NCBI GenBank assembly: GCA_021413625.1
Contig: JAIOPY010000066.1
Span: 1 to 15,656, forward strand
Direction: 5' to 3'
DNA from: Candidatus Nomurabacteria bacterium
GTDB lineage: Bacteria > Patescibacteriota > Minisyncoccia > Phycocordibacterales > UBA9973
Length of the DNA stretch: 15,656 nucleotides
Shown: one piece after another, positions 4,803-12,234 of the stretch
Position numbering within the stretch: the stretch's first letter is position 1
Layout of the letters: each line of letters opens with the position of its first letter
Notes under the pieces: generated by a model
Told to the model about the DNA's origin: nothing
The model's input: the letters and a program-made list of their open reading frames with translations, nothing else
Databases searched by the model: none
Position numbers and translations under genes: made by a program

Positions 4803-7754
4803 ATGAAATCATTTATTACAATTTTATTTGTTTTTCTTTTTACTTTTAGTTTCGCAGGTCAGGCATTTGCACATGCGACGCCTATCTCTTACGAGCCACA
4901 ATCTGCAGACCTTGTGCAAAAAATTCCAGAGCGTATTGCTATTAACTTTAGTGAGAGGATTGAAGAGAAGGCTAGCAGTATTAGTGTATATGGACCTAAT
5001 GGCAACAGTATGGATGTTGGAGAAGCCAAAGTAGATTCTTTAGACTCAAGACTTTACACTATAGAAATAAAAGATGGAGGTGAGGGCACCTATACAGTGT
5101 CTTGGCAAGTAGTCTCTGCAGATGACGGCCATTTTACTAAAGGCGCTTTTGCTTTTTCGGTTGGGAAAATAACTGGCGATGGTGCGTCTTTGGGTCAGAT
5201 ACAAATTCAACACATAACTACCACGCCCCAAGCTGTTACTATTGGTGTTGAATTAGTTGGTCAGGCTATTATGCTAGGATTTATTTTCTTTTTAATTTTT
5301 CTTTGGAGACCTTTAAAAAAGAAATTTTATAATGATATAAATCCATATATTAATAAAATAGAAAGTCGCTTTATCTTTTTATTTTTAAGCGGAGCAATTT
5401 TAATAATTATTGGCGCCTTGTCATTTGTTGTGCTAAAAACTTTTGATTTACAGCAGTTGCGTCCAGGAGGTTTTATTGCAACACTCAAAATCTTTCTTAG
5501 TACAGTTGATGGTAGTCATGCATTTGGCAGAGCATTAATAGCATTATTTTCTATTCCATTTTTTATGGTTTTTAGAAAATCAATATTTAAAAATGAGAAT
5601 ATAACCAAAGTAGAAATAGGACTTATTTTTTTTATTTTCTTAATGCTTATCTCCAGAGGTAGGGTAAGCCACGCAGCAGCCTCTCATTTTTTACCTCTTT
5701 TTTCAATCTTGGTGAATTCCATACAGTTGTTATTTAAGGAGTTATGGGTGGGAGGATTGATAGTATTTAGTTTTGTTATTCCATTTTTGTTTAACTTAAA
5801 AAACAAGATTCCTTTAGCATCTTTTTTAACAAAGTTTTCAAAAATTATAAGTATTGCTTTTCTTGGGGTAGCTGTAACTGGGGCCTACATTGTTTGGTTG
5901 CATTTAAAAGACCCTAACTATTTATTTTCTACGGAGTGGGGTGCTCGCTTGATTACTCTTACCTTGTTTGGTGTTGTTCTTTTTATTATTCGTCTTTATC
6001 ATCAGTTGGTGGTTGATAGATACGCTGTTGAAATTTGTAAAACGGCGGGAGACAAAAATTCTCATCGGCTAGTTTCATATTCAATGCTCACGTTAACATT
6101 AGAGATGTTGGTTGGAATTGCGCTTCTTTTCGTCACAAGCTTGATTATCATTACTACGCCTCCATATGTAAGCGAGAGATTTACTTTCAATGAAACTACA
6201 GTTAGCCAAGATGCGCGAGTAAGTATGTCGGTATATAAAAATGAACCTTCTCAATTTTTAATTGATATTACCGACGCTAAGCAAAAAGAAATACCCGTTT
6301 CAAATATTGTTGTTACTATTTCCAATGCCGAAAAAAGTATTGGCCCAATTGTAGTAAATACGGAACAACGTTTTATAGGGGGGTATGTTTTTCCAAAAAC
6401 CCTGCTTTCACCTCCTGGCATTTGGAGGATTGATGTATCAGCGGAGCGACCTCTTAAATATGATGCTGTGGCATCCTTTACGATAGATTATCCAAAAGAT
6501 ATAGAGATGAGTCGTATCAGCCCCAACCAGCAGACTTTTGGTTGGTTTGAAATAATTTGTTTATTAGGTGCATTAATGTTCGTGGGCGTAGCATTTAAGC
6601 TATACCATTTTAGTAAAAAGCTTAATGACTCTGTTCTTAGATTTGTTCAAACAAAAAATATTACAGAGGAAATACAAAAAGCTCCGTCTTCACTTATTTC
6701 TTTGAGTGGTTCGTTTTTCTCTTTTGTTTTGGTATGTATTATTATCTCTTATTCCTATGGAGTATTTTTCAAAACTGATTTTCAGAAAATTTGCCAAAAG
6801 AATGGGCATTTTTGGCTTCAATCCATACCTGTTAAAGACGGTAAAGCGCTTTCTTCCGACACAGTTACTGGGTGCTTTTTAGATGTGGGATTATATCATT
6901 TTGCAGACCAGCGGGAATATGAATTTTTCTTTAGAAAAAGAGAAATTATTCCCGAGCTTTCATATCAACCTCAGAAGTTAATTGCTGGCAAGCCAACTAA
7001 CATAATTACCTCTTTAAGTGAGGTAAAAGATGGTCAAAAAGTTGGACCTGCTACAGAGATAGGCATATATCATGACAGGATTTTACATATTCTTATTGCA
7101 GGGGAAGACTTAAAAACCTTTGCCCATATCCATACCGAAGACCTTGCTCCTGTTACCGAAGAGATGAAAAGGGAAGCTAGTTTCCCATTTCAATATACGT
7201 TTCCAAAAGCTGGTAATTATGCTTTTAACATTGATTATGTGGTTAGTGGCATAGAGTACACTAATGTTGTTATTGTAAATGTTGAAGGCGAGCCAAAAAT
7301 GCAGAAGCCTAGTTATAATATTTCAGCTGATGCAAAAAATTTAACTCAAACAAAAAACTTTAATGGATACCAAGTTACTTTTAATTCCCCAGAGAAAATA
7401 AAAGCAGGGGAACAAGTTAGCTTAGAATATTATATTGAAAAAGATGGTGAGCCAGTTAAGAATTTAGAACCATACCTTGGAGCGGCTATGCATCTTGGCA
7501 TGGTGCGTAATGATTTAGGGCGCTTCTTTCACTCTCATGGAGAAGCTTCCCAGCCTGGTTCAGTTTGGTTTCAGCAAAAACTAGGTAAATATTTCAAATA
7601 CCACATGCATTTTGCGCCAGACCTATTTGGTCCAAAAATTATTACACCAATACGAGCTACAAAATTCACCACGCCAGGTGTCTATACTATATTCGGAGAA
7701 TTCAAGGTAGAAGGCAAAGTCATTGTTACTGACTTTGAAGTAAAAGTACAATAG
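4803..7754 (+). CDS. CopC-CopD fusion protein with extra exported His-rich domains
   Basis: 983 residues. A signal peptide (1-23, AFA) leaves H24-A-T-P, the classic mature CopC start. The CopC domain (24-122) ends with D107-D108-G109-H110, supplying the Asp/His ligands of the copper site. A CopD-type membrane region follows, with about eight helices between 148 and 451, including SRGRVSHAAASH (285-295) and LWVGGL (314-319) as in CopD proteins. An exported beta-rich segment (452-570), two more helices (about 580-600 and 634-656) and a soluble C-terminal region of some 325 residues complete it. That region holds two similar units: HILIAGEDLKTFAHIHTED (762-780) and HLGMVRNDLGRFFHSHGE (897-914), plus YHMHFAP (933-939). 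Known CopC-CopD fusions are much shorter, so the tail is the odd part. CopC binds Cu(II) outside the cell and CopD is proposed to move copper inward; here export or import cannot be told apart. It is the last gene of the cluster and its stop is 4 nt from that of rplT. Confidence 0.85.
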   Translation: MKSFITILFVFLFTFSFAGQAFAHATPISYEPQSADLVQKIPERIAINFSERIEEKASSISVYGPNGNSMDVGEAKVDSLDSRLYTIEIKDGGEGTYTVSWQVVSADDGHFTKGAFAFSVGKITGDGASLGQIQIQHITTTPQAVTIGVELVGQAIMLGFIFFLIFLWRPLKKKFYNDINPYINKIESRFIFLFLSGAILIIIGALSFVVLKTFDLQQLRPGGFIATLKIFLSTVDGSHAFGRALIALFSIPFFMVFRKSIFKNENITKVEIGLIFFIFLMLISRGRVSHAAASHFLPLFSILVNSIQLLFKELWVGGLIVFSFVIPFLFNLKNKIPLASFLTKFSKIISIAFLGVAVTGAYIVWLHLKDPNYLFSTEWGARLITLTLFGVVLFIIRLYHQLVVDRYAVEICKTAGDKNSHRLVSYSMLTLTLEMLVGIALLFVTSLIIITTPPYVSERFTFNETTVSQDARVSMSVYKNEPSQFLIDITDAKQKEIPVSNIVVTISNAEKSIGPIVVNTEQRFIGGYVFPKTLLSPPGIWRIDVSAERPLKYDAVASFTIDYPKDIEMSRISPNQQTFGWFEIICLLGALMFVGVAFKLYHFSKKLNDSVLRFVQTKNITEEIQKAPSSLISLSGSFFSFVLVCIIISYSYGVFFKTDFQKICQKNGHFWLQSIPVKDGKALSSDTVTGCFLDVGLYHFADQREYEFFFRKREIIPELSYQPQKLIAGKPTNIITSLSEVKDGQKVGPATEIGIYHDRILHILIAGEDLKTFAHIHTEDLAPVTEEMKREASFPFQYTFPKAGNYAFNIDYVVSGIEYTNVVIVNVEGEPKMQKPSYNISADAKNLTQTKNFNGYQVTFNSPEKIKAGEQVSLEYYIEKDGEPVKNLEPYLGAAMHLGMVRNDLGRFFHSHGEASQPGSVWFQQKLGKYFKYHMHFAPDLFGPKIITPIRATKFTTPGVYTIFGEFKVEGKVIVTDFEVKVQ

Positions 7755-7763
7755 TGACCTATT
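7750..7763. other. Small hairpin holding both convergent stop codons
   Basis: AATAG-TGAC-CTATT: the plus-strand TAG (7752-7754) and the complement of the rplT TAG (7759-7761) form the two arms. Followed on the plus strand by TTACGTTTTC. At five pairs it is too weak to be confident as a terminator, but no other one exists between these convergent genes. Confidence 0.25.
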
Positions 7764-8103
7764 TTACGTTTTCTATTACTCTAGCAAATGTTTTAGGATG
7801 ATTTTCTGCTAAGTCAGATAGGATTTTTCTATCAACTAAAATATTCTTCTTTTTTAACGCATCAATAAGTTTAGAATAAGAAATACCAAGCTCTCTAGCT
7901 CCAGCATTTATCTTTATATTCCATAGCTTTCTGTTATGAGATTTTTTGTCTCGGCGGTGGGCAAAAGAATAATTTCCAGCGTGTAACAATGCTTCTTTTG
8001 CTTGTCGTTCTTTAGTAGAACGACCATGGCGCATTCCTTTTGTTTGCTTTAGAACGCTTCTTCGTCTTTTTAATGCATGTACTCCTTTTTTTACTCTTGT
8101 CAT
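7759..8103 (-). CDS. rplT: Large ribosomal subunit protein bL20
   Basis: 114 residues, normal length. It begins MTRVKKGVHALKRRRSVLKQ, has the basic helical N-terminal extension, then GRSTKERQAKEALLHAGNYSFAHRRDKK and RKLWNIKINAGARELGISYSKLI, all diagnostic of bL20, an early assembly protein of the 50S subunit. It is the third gene of infC-rpmI-rplT. In other bacteria bL20 (or the leader RNA) represses this operon; no pseudoknot operator was found here by eye, and the infC-rpmI and rpmI-rplT gaps (3 and 24 nt) leave little room for one. There is no Shine-Dalgarno before its ATG. Confidence 0.97.
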   Translation of the reverse strand: MTRVKKGVHALKRRRSVLKQTKGMRHGRSTKERQAKEALLHAGNYSFAHRRDKKSHNRKLWNIKINAGARELGISYSKLIDALKKKNILVDRKILSDLAENHPKTFARVIENVK

Positions 8104-8127
8104 TTTATTATTTAAAAGTTACAAATG

Positions 8128-8313
8128 TTAACTGAAAGGCAACAAGTGACTCTTTGGTTTATTTTTAATAACGAAATTCTTACCTTTGCGACCAGCTAAT
8201 TGGGTAGTGCGGGATTGTTTAGCATTAAAATGGTTAAAACCAGGCTTACGAGAAAGTATTTTCCCGTTTTTGGTTAATTTTAATCTTTTTGAATATGATT
8301 TATTTGTTTTCAT
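8128..8313 (-). CDS. rpmI: Large ribosomal subunit protein bL35
   Basis: 61 residues, basic. MKTNKSYSKRLKLTKNGKI matches the bL35 start (K-T-x-K-S/A-x-x-K-R-x-K-x-T-x-x-G-K), and the GFNHFNAKQSRTTQLAGRKG stretch is the usual central part. The protein binds 23S rRNA in the 50S subunit. It starts 3 nt after the infC stop, so translational coupling is likely. It is at the short end of the family (typically 64-66 residues). Confidence 0.95.
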   Translation of the reverse strand: MKTNKSYSKRLKLTKNGKILSRKPGFNHFNAKQSRTTQLAGRKGKNFVIKNKPKSHLLPFS

Positions 8314-8316
8314 AAA

Positions 8317-8823
8317 TTATTTTGCTTTTTCTATTGTGATGGTTAAACCTTTTGGTCCTTTTTTATATGAATCGGACACTTTGTAATTTTCAGTAATCAA
8401 ATGTAATACTCTATCTAGTCTTTCTCTTAAAAACTTTTCATCCATATACTTTGCGCGTCCAGCTAAGAAGAGTTCTATTTTTATTCTATGACCTTCTTTC
8501 AGCCATTTGGAAGCAGTTTTAGCTTTTAACTCTAAATCGTGCTCTCCTGTGCCTATTTTAACTTGGATGGACTTGGTTTCGGTTGTTTTAGCTCCAGCTT
8601 TTGCTTTTTTAAGCTTTTTACTTGCCTCATACTGATATTTACCAAAATTCATTATCTTGCCGACCGGAGGGTTGGCATTTGGTGATATTTCAATTAAGTC
8701 CAAGTTCTTGCTTTGAGCTAGTTCTAAGGCATCTTTAATGCTTAAAACACCGAGATTGTTGTTTTCACTATCTATAACCCGAAGTTCTTTTGCCCGTATT
8801 TGGTTGTTTATTCTTTCACGCAA
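8317..8823 (-). CDS. infC: Translation initiation factor IF-3 (TTG start)
   Basis: 168 residues with both IF3 domains. The N-domain runs from RERINNQIRAKELRVID to NANPPVGKIMNFGKYQYE (which is the diagnostic P-P-V-x-K-I-M-x-x-G-K-Y-x-Y-E). A Lys/Ala-rich linker follows, and the C-domain starts KSIQVKIGTGEHDLELKAKTASKWLKEG. IF3 binds the 30S subunit, blocks premature 50S joining and rejects non-canonical start codons. The start is TTG at 8823: an in-frame TAA lies 18 nt upstream and there is no in-frame ATG between them, while conserved sequence begins right after the TTG. A rare start codon on infC is a known autoregulatory device (AUU in E. coli). The promoter at 8853-8881 is the best sigma70-type one in the window. 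Confidence 0.97.
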   Translation of the reverse strand: MRERINNQIRAKELRVIDSENNNLGVLSIKDALELAQSKNLDLIEISPNANPPVGKIMNFGKYQYEASKKLKKAKAGAKTTETKSIQVKIGTGEHDLELKAKTASKWLKEGHRIKIELFLAGRAKYMDEKFLRERLDRVLHLITENYKVSDSYKKGPKGLTITIEKAK

Positions 8824-8852
8824 TGTATCTTTGTAAACTTAAAACTGCTTTG

Positions 8853-8881
8853 ATAATAGCCTATTTAAGGCTTAAAGTCAA
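8853..8881 (-). promoter_or_regulatory. Promoter of the infC-rpmI-rplT operon
   Basis: On the minus strand: -35 TTGACT (8876-8881), a 17-nt spacer, and -10 TATTAT (8853-8858). Both boxes are one base from consensus with ideal spacing. Predicted transcription start near 8846 leaves a leader of about 23 nt before the TTG start codon. Confidence 0.75.
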
Positions 8882-8895
8882 CCAAAAGGAGAACC

Positions 8896-8904
8896 TGTGA
8901 TAAT
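8896..8904 (+). promoter_or_regulatory. Extended -10 promoter of smpB-ssrA
   Basis: TGT followed by GATAAT makes an extended -10 element, with no -35 match needed. It lies 15 nt from the -35 box of the divergent infC promoter. Its expected start (about 8911-8914) falls downstream of the first possible ATG at 8905 and next to the ATG at 8914. Confidence 0.45.
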
Positions 8905-8913
8905 ATGTATCTT

Positions 8914-9357
8914 ATGAGTAATTATGCCGAAAACAGAAAAGCGCGCTTTGATTATGAAATCATTGAAAAATACGTTGCCGGTATTGAGCTTTTAGGTAAC
9001 GAAGTTAAATCTGTCCGAGGGGGTAGGATGTCTTTAGAAGGTGCCTTTATTATAGTGCGAGGTGGGGAAGTGTATTTAATTAATGCTAATATCCCACCTT
9101 ATCAAATAAAAAATGCGGGAGATGACTATGACCCACTCCGAAATAGGAAGTTGTTGTTAACAAAGAAAGAGATTCAAGAACTTGCAGATAATGACAGAAA
9201 CAAGAGTTTGACAATAGTGCCTATTTCAGTGTATAATAAAAACAGAAAAATAAAGTTAGATATAGCACTCGTAAAAGGAAAAAAGAAACACGATAAGCGA
9301 GAAAATATAAAAAAGCGCGAAACTGACCGCGAGATAAGAAGAGAGTATAAAAGGTAG
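8914..9357 (+). CDS. smpB: SsrA-binding protein SmpB
   Basis: 147 residues from the ATG at 8914 (150 from the in-frame ATG at 8905). SmpB is the protein partner of tmRNA and carries it into stalled ribosomes, mimicking the codon-anticodon part. Diagnostic motifs: NRKARFDYEIIEKYVAGIEL, LLGNEVKSVR, GGRMSLEGAF, YDPLRNRKLLL, and a basic C-terminal tail GKKKHDKRENIKKRETDREI that becomes helical in the mRNA channel. ATG 8914 gives the usual SmpB start, and the extended -10 element abuts 8905, so an mRNA from it cannot include the upstream ATG. An AGGAGA (8887-8892) would favour 8905 if a further upstream promoter exists. ssrA begins 46 nt after the stop. Confidence 0.96.
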   Translation: MSNYAENRKARFDYEIIEKYVAGIELLGNEVKSVRGGRMSLEGAFIIVRGGEVYLINANIPPYQIKNAGDDYDPLRNRKLLLTKKEIQELADNDRNKSLTIVPISVYNKNRKIKLDIALVKGKKKHDKRENIKKRETDREIRREYKR

Positions 9358-9403
9358 GTAAAAGGACTGCCCGCCGATAGGATGGACTTTGAAAATTTAA
9401 AAT

Positions 9404-9802
9404 GGGGATGCAAGGCATAGACAGTAGGCCTTTTGTATTAGATGCATACCGAGTATGAGCGTAATCTCGTAAAAATTCGCTCAATAGCTTAATTGCAAAA
9501 TTAGCTTCCAAAGTTAAAGCAATTACTTCACCATACTTCGGTATGGGGGACTTTGCTTTTGCTTCAGTTTCCGCTTCGGCGTAACTGATGTCTCACTTAT
9601 AGACTTCCGATATATAAGCTGAGGCATAATATTATCGGGATAGGGAAAAGACTTTCTCAACTTTTTTCCAAAACAAAGAGAATCGGTTGAAAAATATTTG
9701 GCTCGTTTCTTAATTTTTCAATTTAAAACAAAAAGCGTGCTAAGTATGTAGATTTCTTTTGCGAAAACCTTCTGCACACGGGTTCAATTCCCGTCATCTC
9801 CA
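9404..9802 (+). ncRNA. ssrA: Transfer-messenger RNA (tmRNA)
   Basis: The ends form the tRNA-like domain: GGGGATG (9404-9410) pairs with CATCTCC (9795-9801), and ACGGG-TTCAATT-CCCGT (9778-9794) is the T arm; CCA is not encoded. GCTAAGTATGTAGAT near 9740 matches the conserved 3' tmRNA stretch. A pseudoknot PK1 precedes the tag: CGAG (9450-9453) with CTCG (9466-9469), and TGAGCG (9456-9461) with CGCTCA (9478-9483). Eleven nt later comes GCA (9495), the same distance as from PK1 to the resume codon in E. coli. The tag frame runs 29 codons to TAA (9582-9584), starting AKLASKVKA and ending FAFASVSASA. A hairpin CCATAC-TTCG-GTATGG (9531-9546) lies inside the frame. Further helices follow (e.g. TTGAAAAA with TTTTTCAA). 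No promoter of its own is clear, so it is probably processed from an smpB transcript. Length 399 nt, slightly above the usual 350-370. Confidence 0.93.
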
Positions 9803-9813
9803 CATATTATTTT

Positions 9814-9987
9814 TTAACTTTTGGCGTTAATTAACTCTGTAATTATTCCAGCGATTATGGCTAGAATGGCTACCAAAGTCCAACTAAAAGTTAGGATAGA
9901 CAAAAGGGAAGCTACCCATATTAATAACGCAAAAAATGGGACCCAGAAAATTAAAGATACAACTAATCTAATTAAACTTATGTGCAT
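9814..9987 (-). CDS. 57-aa two-helix membrane protein, unknown
   Basis: A short minus-strand frame (ATG at 9987, TAA at 9814-9816). It starts MHISLIRLVVSLIFW, with hydrophobic helices at about 5-30 and 33-50 separated only by a polar turn, and ends ELINAKS. The unbroken hydrophobic pattern over the whole frame and a TATAAT box 15 nt upstream support expression. No Shine-Dalgarno. It lies between ssrA and ftsH, convergent with ssrA and divergent from ftsH. Family not recognised; it could be a small membrane modulator such as those that act on FtsH in other bacteria, but nothing in the sequence shows that. Confidence 0.6.
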   Translation of the reverse strand: MHISLIRLVVSLIFWVPFFALLIWVASLLSILTFSWTLVAILAIIAGIITELINAKS

Positions 9988-10002
9988 ATAGTTTAATAAA
10001 AA

Positions 10003-10008
10003 ATTATA
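10003..10008 (-). promoter_or_regulatory. -10 box of the 57-aa gene
   Basis: Minus-strand TATAAT, with TTGATA 19 nt further upstream as a possible but over-spaced -35. Predicted leader of about 9 nt before the ATG at 9987. Confidence 0.4.
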
Positions 10009-10082
10009 GGCTTATATGCTTGTATTATATCAATAATTTAAAACAATTTCACTACTAGCTTTTTTTATGCTAATCTCTATAT

Positions 10083-11999
10083 ATGGATTTCAATTTTCTA
10101 AATCAAAAAGACGGACCTATTAAGGGCAAAAAGGGTAAAAATGGACTGAATTTTTCAGGAGGCATTGCAGGCGCAGTGTTTATTTTCATGCTGATTACTG
10201 CGCTTTATTTAGTGATTTCTGACGTTCCTAAAGAAACAACTGAAATTCCAATTTCTGATTTAGCAAAGAATGTAGAAGCTAAAGAAGTAAAAAATATTCA
10301 GGTTTCTGGTGAAAACTTAACTATCACTTACAATAATGATGAAGTAAAAAAAGCCAGAAAAGAAGTTGGTTCTTCTTTAACCCAAACTCTTTCTAATTAT
10401 GGTGTTAGTAAAGAAGCTCTTTCAGAGGTAGAGATAGAAGTAAAAAATGAAAGTGGTTTCGGATTTTGGTTGGTAAATATCCTGCCATTTCTTTTACCTA
10501 TTATTTTTATAGTTTTTTTCTTTTGGTATTTATCACGCCAAGTAAAAGGCGCAGGTATCCAGGCCATGACCTTCGGTCAATCTAAGGCGCGTATTACTGA
10601 CCCGAATGACAAGAACAATAAAGTTACATTTAAAGATGTGGCTGGTTGTCGTGAGGCTAAAGAAGAATTAAAAGAAATTGTGGATTTTTTACGAAGCCCA
10701 AAAAAGTTTTTAGATATTGGCGCAAGAATTCCAAAAGGTGTGATACTAACCGGTGCGCCTGGGACAGGTAAAACTCTTTTAGCTAGAGCTGTGGCTGGGG
10801 AAGCCGGAGTTCCATTTTTCCATTTGTCTGGTAGTGAATTCGTGGAAATGTTTGTAGGAGTTGGAGCATCTCGGGTAAGAGATTTATTTAAGATGGCAAA
10901 AAAAGCAGCTCCTGCAATTATTTTCGTAGATGAAATTGATGCCATTGGACGAACTCGGGGTGGAGGCTATGGTGGCGGTAACGATGAACGCGAACAGACC
11001 TTAAACCAAATATTGGTGGAAATGGATGGTTTTGAACCTAACGAGAAAGTAATTGTTATGGCAGCAACCAATAGACCAGATGTTTTAGACCCAGCGCTTG
11101 TTCGCCCAGGACGTTTTGACCGAAAAGTTCTTCTGGATATGCCTGACCGAGCAGACCGCGAAGCAATACTTAAAATTCATGCCATTAAAAAACCATTAGC
11201 TGAAGACATTAATTTAAAATTGATTGCCGAGAGAACTCCTGGATTTTCTGGAGCGGATTTATATTCCTTAATGAATGAAGGTGCGATACTGGCAGCACGA
11301 GAGAATCGTAAAAAAGTTTTTCAGTTTGATTTAATTCGCGCAATTGAAAAAGTAATGCTTGGACCTGAACGTAAGAGCCATTTACTAACAAAGAAAGAAA
11401 AAGAAATCACTGCATATCATGAAGCAGGGCATGCGCTGGTAGCTTCAGTTTTACCTCATGCTGACCCTGTGCATAAAGTTTCTATCATTGCTCGTGGTAG
11501 TGCAGGAGGTTACACTCTTAAATTGCCAATTGAAGAACGAAAATTACAATCTAAAAAAGAATTTATAGATGATATTGCCATGTCTCTTGGTGGATACGTG
11601 GCAGAGAAGATGATTTTTGGTGATATCACAACTGGACCATCTAGCGACTTACAGGTGGCAACGAATTTAGCGCGCGCTATGGTAACTCGTTTTGGAATGT
11701 CTGATGCTATTGGTCCCATCGCGCTTGGAGGTGCATCAGGGCGTATGCCATGGATAGAAGAAGTGGAAAAAGAATATTCTCAAACTGTTGCCACGAAAAT
11801 TGATTCTGAAGTTTCAAAAATCATAGACAATGGTTTAAAATCTGCGGAACAAGTATTAACTGAACACAAAAAAGCTCTTGAAGCTATCGCTAAAAAACTA
11901 ATAGAGGTTGAAACCCTAGAGCAAGAAGAATATGAAAAGGTAATAATTGCTCATGGGATTATGCCTAAGAAAAAAGAAGGGGAGGTAAAACCTGTTTAA
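10083..11999 (+). CDS. ftsH: ATP-dependent zinc metalloprotease FtsH
   Basis: 638 residues, normal length. Helix 1 at about 26-48, a small extracytoplasmic domain (49-126), helix 2 at 127-151, then the AAA+ domain: Walker A GAPGTGKT (224-231), pore loop residues [11 protein letters not shown] (256-266), Walker B IIFVDEID (279-286), and the second region of homology with arginine fingers in LVRPGRFDR (339-347). The peptidase domain has zinc motif HEAGH (446-450) and third ligand D522 in SSDLQVAT. FtsH is a hexameric membrane protease that extracts and degrades membrane and soluble proteins; in E. coli it also degrades SsrA-tagged substrates. The C-terminus ([11 protein letters not shown]) is short. 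No Shine-Dalgarno precedes the ATG; GCTAAT lies 8 nt upstream as a possible -10. Its place next to smpB-ssrA fits a role in removing tagged proteins. Confidence 0.97.
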   Translation: MDFNFLNQKDGPIKGKKGKNGLNFSGGIAGAVFIFMLITALYLVISDVPKETTEIPISDLAKNVEAKEVKNIQVSGENLTITYNNDEVKKARKEVGSSLTQTLSNYGVSKEALSEVEIEVKNESGFGFWLVNILPFLLPIIFIVFFFWYLSRQVKGAGIQAMTFGQSKARITDPNDKNNKVTFKDVAGCREAKEELKEIVDFLRSPKKFLDIGARIPKGVILTGAPGTGKTLLARAVAGEAGVPFFHLSGSEFVEMFVGVGASRVRDLFKMAKKAAPAIIFVDEIDAIGRTRGGGYGGGNDEREQTLNQILVEMDGFEPNEKVIVMAATNRPDVLDPALVRPGRFDRKVLLDMPDRADREAILKIHAIKKPLAEDINLKLIAERTPGFSGADLYSLMNEGAILAARENRKKVFQFDLIRAIEKVMLGPERKSHLLTKKEKEITAYHEAGHALVASVLPHADPVHKVSIIARGSAGGYTLKLPIEERKLQSKKEFIDDIAMSLGGYVAEKMIFGDITTGPSSDLQVATNLARAMVTRFGMSDAIGPIALGGASGRMPWIEEVEKEYSQTVATKIDSEVSKIIDNGLKSAEQVLTEHKKALEAIAKKLIEVETLEQEEYEKVIIAHGIMPKKKEGEVKPV

Positions 12000-12049
12000 T
12001 ATCTTTGCCAAAAAACTCTTAATTTTGTAAGATGGAAAATGAATCAGTT

Positions 12050-12070
12050 CCTGCCAAAGGCAGACAGGGG
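12050..12070. repeat. Palindromic GC-rich repeat element
   Basis: CTGCC-AAA-GGCAG (12051-12063) followed by ACAGGGG. It is GC-rich against AT-rich surroundings and resembles the CCTGCC...GGCAGG palindrome inside recG (14595-14620). It lies between ftsH and tRNA-Ile. No T-run follows, so it is not a standard terminator. Confidence 0.5.
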
Positions 12071-12084
12071 TTAGAGCACAAGCT

Positions 12085-12224
12085 TATAAAAACGAGCGAG
12101 GAGATGTGTTTAAATTTGGGCGCATAGCTCAGTTGGTAGAGCGCCGAGCTTATACCTCGGTGGTCCTAGGTTCGAGTCCTAGTGCGCCCACATTTAAGTA
12201 CAAGCTCCGAGTGAAGTTTTTATA
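12085..12224. repeat. Imperfect inverted repeat flanking tRNA-Ile
   Basis: TATAAAAAC, 6 nt, GGAG (12085-12103) upstream of the tRNA is mirrored by CTCC, 7 nt, GTTTTTATA (12205-12224) downstream of it. Each arm has 13 matching bases. The left copy's TATAAA could also be a -10 box. The arms enclose the complete tRNA gene. Confidence 0.4.
12118..12190 (+). tRNA. tRNA-Ile (anticodon UAU)
   Basis: A complete 73-nt cloverleaf: acceptor GGGCGCA (12118-12124) with TGCGCCC (12183-12189), D arm GCTC/GAGC, anticodon stem CCGAG/CTCGG around loop CTTATAC, T arm CTAGG-TTCGAGT-CCTAG, discriminator A12190. The anticodon at 12151-12153 is TAT, which reads the AUA isoleucine codon. CCA is not encoded. Most bacteria read AUA with a CAU anticodon modified to lysidine by TilS, so a UAU isoacceptor is uncommon. 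Confidence 0.95.
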
Positions 12225-12234
12225 TAGTAATCTA

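Noticed and set aside
9398..9403. TAAAAT box touching the 5' end of tmRNA
   Set aside because: A start from this box would fall inside the acceptor stem, so it cannot be the tmRNA promoter; processing from the smpB transcript is likelier.
9221..9511. Minus-strand 96-codon open frame
   Set aside because: It is antisense to smpB and the 5' part of tmRNA, both certain, and has no recognisable protein features.
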